Assembly: GCA_018813805.1 (NCBI GenBank)
Contig: JAHJAP010000014.1
Location: forward strand, 1-5,175
Length of the DNA stretch: 5,175 nt
Reading direction: 5' to 3'
Source of the DNA: Patescibacteria group bacterium
Lineage (GTDB): Bacteria > Patescibacteriota > Patescibacteriia > Patescibacteriales > GWC2-42-12
Each line of letters starts with the position of its first letter. Position 1 is the stretch's first letter. Position numbers and translations under genes: made by a program. The notes under the pieces were generated by a model. That model had not been told where the DNA came from, ran no database searches, and worked only from the letters and a program-made list of their open reading frames with translations. This document shows positions 4,974-5,175 of the stretch, in pieces.

Positions 4974-5175
4974 GTATTTATTGTACCAAGCTCGAACCTA
5001 TTTTCAAAACAAAGTGAGGTAATGACTTCACACGCACCACGCTCGCGGTAATGTGAAATGTAATCGTACGCTCCACGACGAATTCCGTCACGGCTCAGCA
5101 TCCGCTCCAGAACACGCTGGGAGCGTGTTCCTCCGCTTCTGCTGTTCCGTTCCGCCCTTGCCTCGCCACCACGCA
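4955..5175 (-). other. Open frame entering from the right edge; unassigned
   Basis: On the minus strand one frame is open from 5173 to TAA 4955-4957 (72 codons), and the same frame continues to a second TAA at 4877-4879. The product is arginine- and glutamate-rich at first and matches nothing I recognise. The promoter-like block lies inside the frame, and the DNA from about 5040 is GC-rich, where open frames arise by chance (other frames are open there too). A gene end is possible but poorly supported. A 9-bp hairpin (5110-5118 with 5122-5130, GGG loop) is also present. Confidence 0.2.
4980..5007 (-). promoter_or_regulatory. Promoter-like block, inverted partner of 105-132
   Basis: TTGAAA (5002-5007) and TACAAT (4980-4985) with a 16-nt spacer and an extended -10 TGG. 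The spacer is nearly identical to that of the block at 105-132 (one base differs). Points left, toward the possible small RNA and the operon. Confidence 0.5.

Overview
The window looks like a chromosomal segment from an uncultivated bacterium, most likely of the Candidate Phyla Radiation (Patescibacteria/Parcubacteria group). That assignment is an inference. It rests on the type of large serine recombinase (a Y-x-R-x-S N-terminus and a long tail that reads into a tRNA gene), on the lack of recognisable Shine-Dalgarno sequences before the AT-rich genes, and on mosaic composition with many GC-rich hairpins between genes.

Layout from left to right. Positions 1-137 are non-coding, with a GC-rich hairpin and a promoter-like block. 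Positions 138-305 are an inverted, partly deleted copy of the 3' end of the recombinase gene. Positions 306-456 hold a promoter and a structured leader with two competing helices. Positions 457-2067 (+) encode a large serine recombinase interrupted by an in-frame TGA at 793-795; its 3' end runs antisense through tRNA-Ala(GGC), which lies at 1997-2073 (-). Positions 2074-2209 hold the tRNA -10 box, a palindrome and a strong hairpin terminator. Positions 2210-4737 (-) are a two-gene AT-rich operon: a 161-aa conserved protein with a C-terminal CxxC motif, then a 675-aa membrane-anchored beta-propeller protein. Its promoter is at 4834-4862, and a second copy of the palindrome lies in its 5' UTR. 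Positions 4863-5175 contain a promoter-terminator pair that could make a small RNA of about 78 nt, then GC-rich DNA of unknown role.

The left half reads as a small, probably decayed, mobile unit. The recombinase is flanked by inverted arms of about 150 bp, one of which supplies the 3' terminus of tRNA-Ala. The right half is an AT-rich cargo or host operon bracketed by two related palindromes. Nothing in the sequence shows that the two halves cooperate. The items most worth a second look are the inverted-repeat unit around the recombinase, the switch-like leader RNA, the in-frame TGA and the palindrome pair around the operon.
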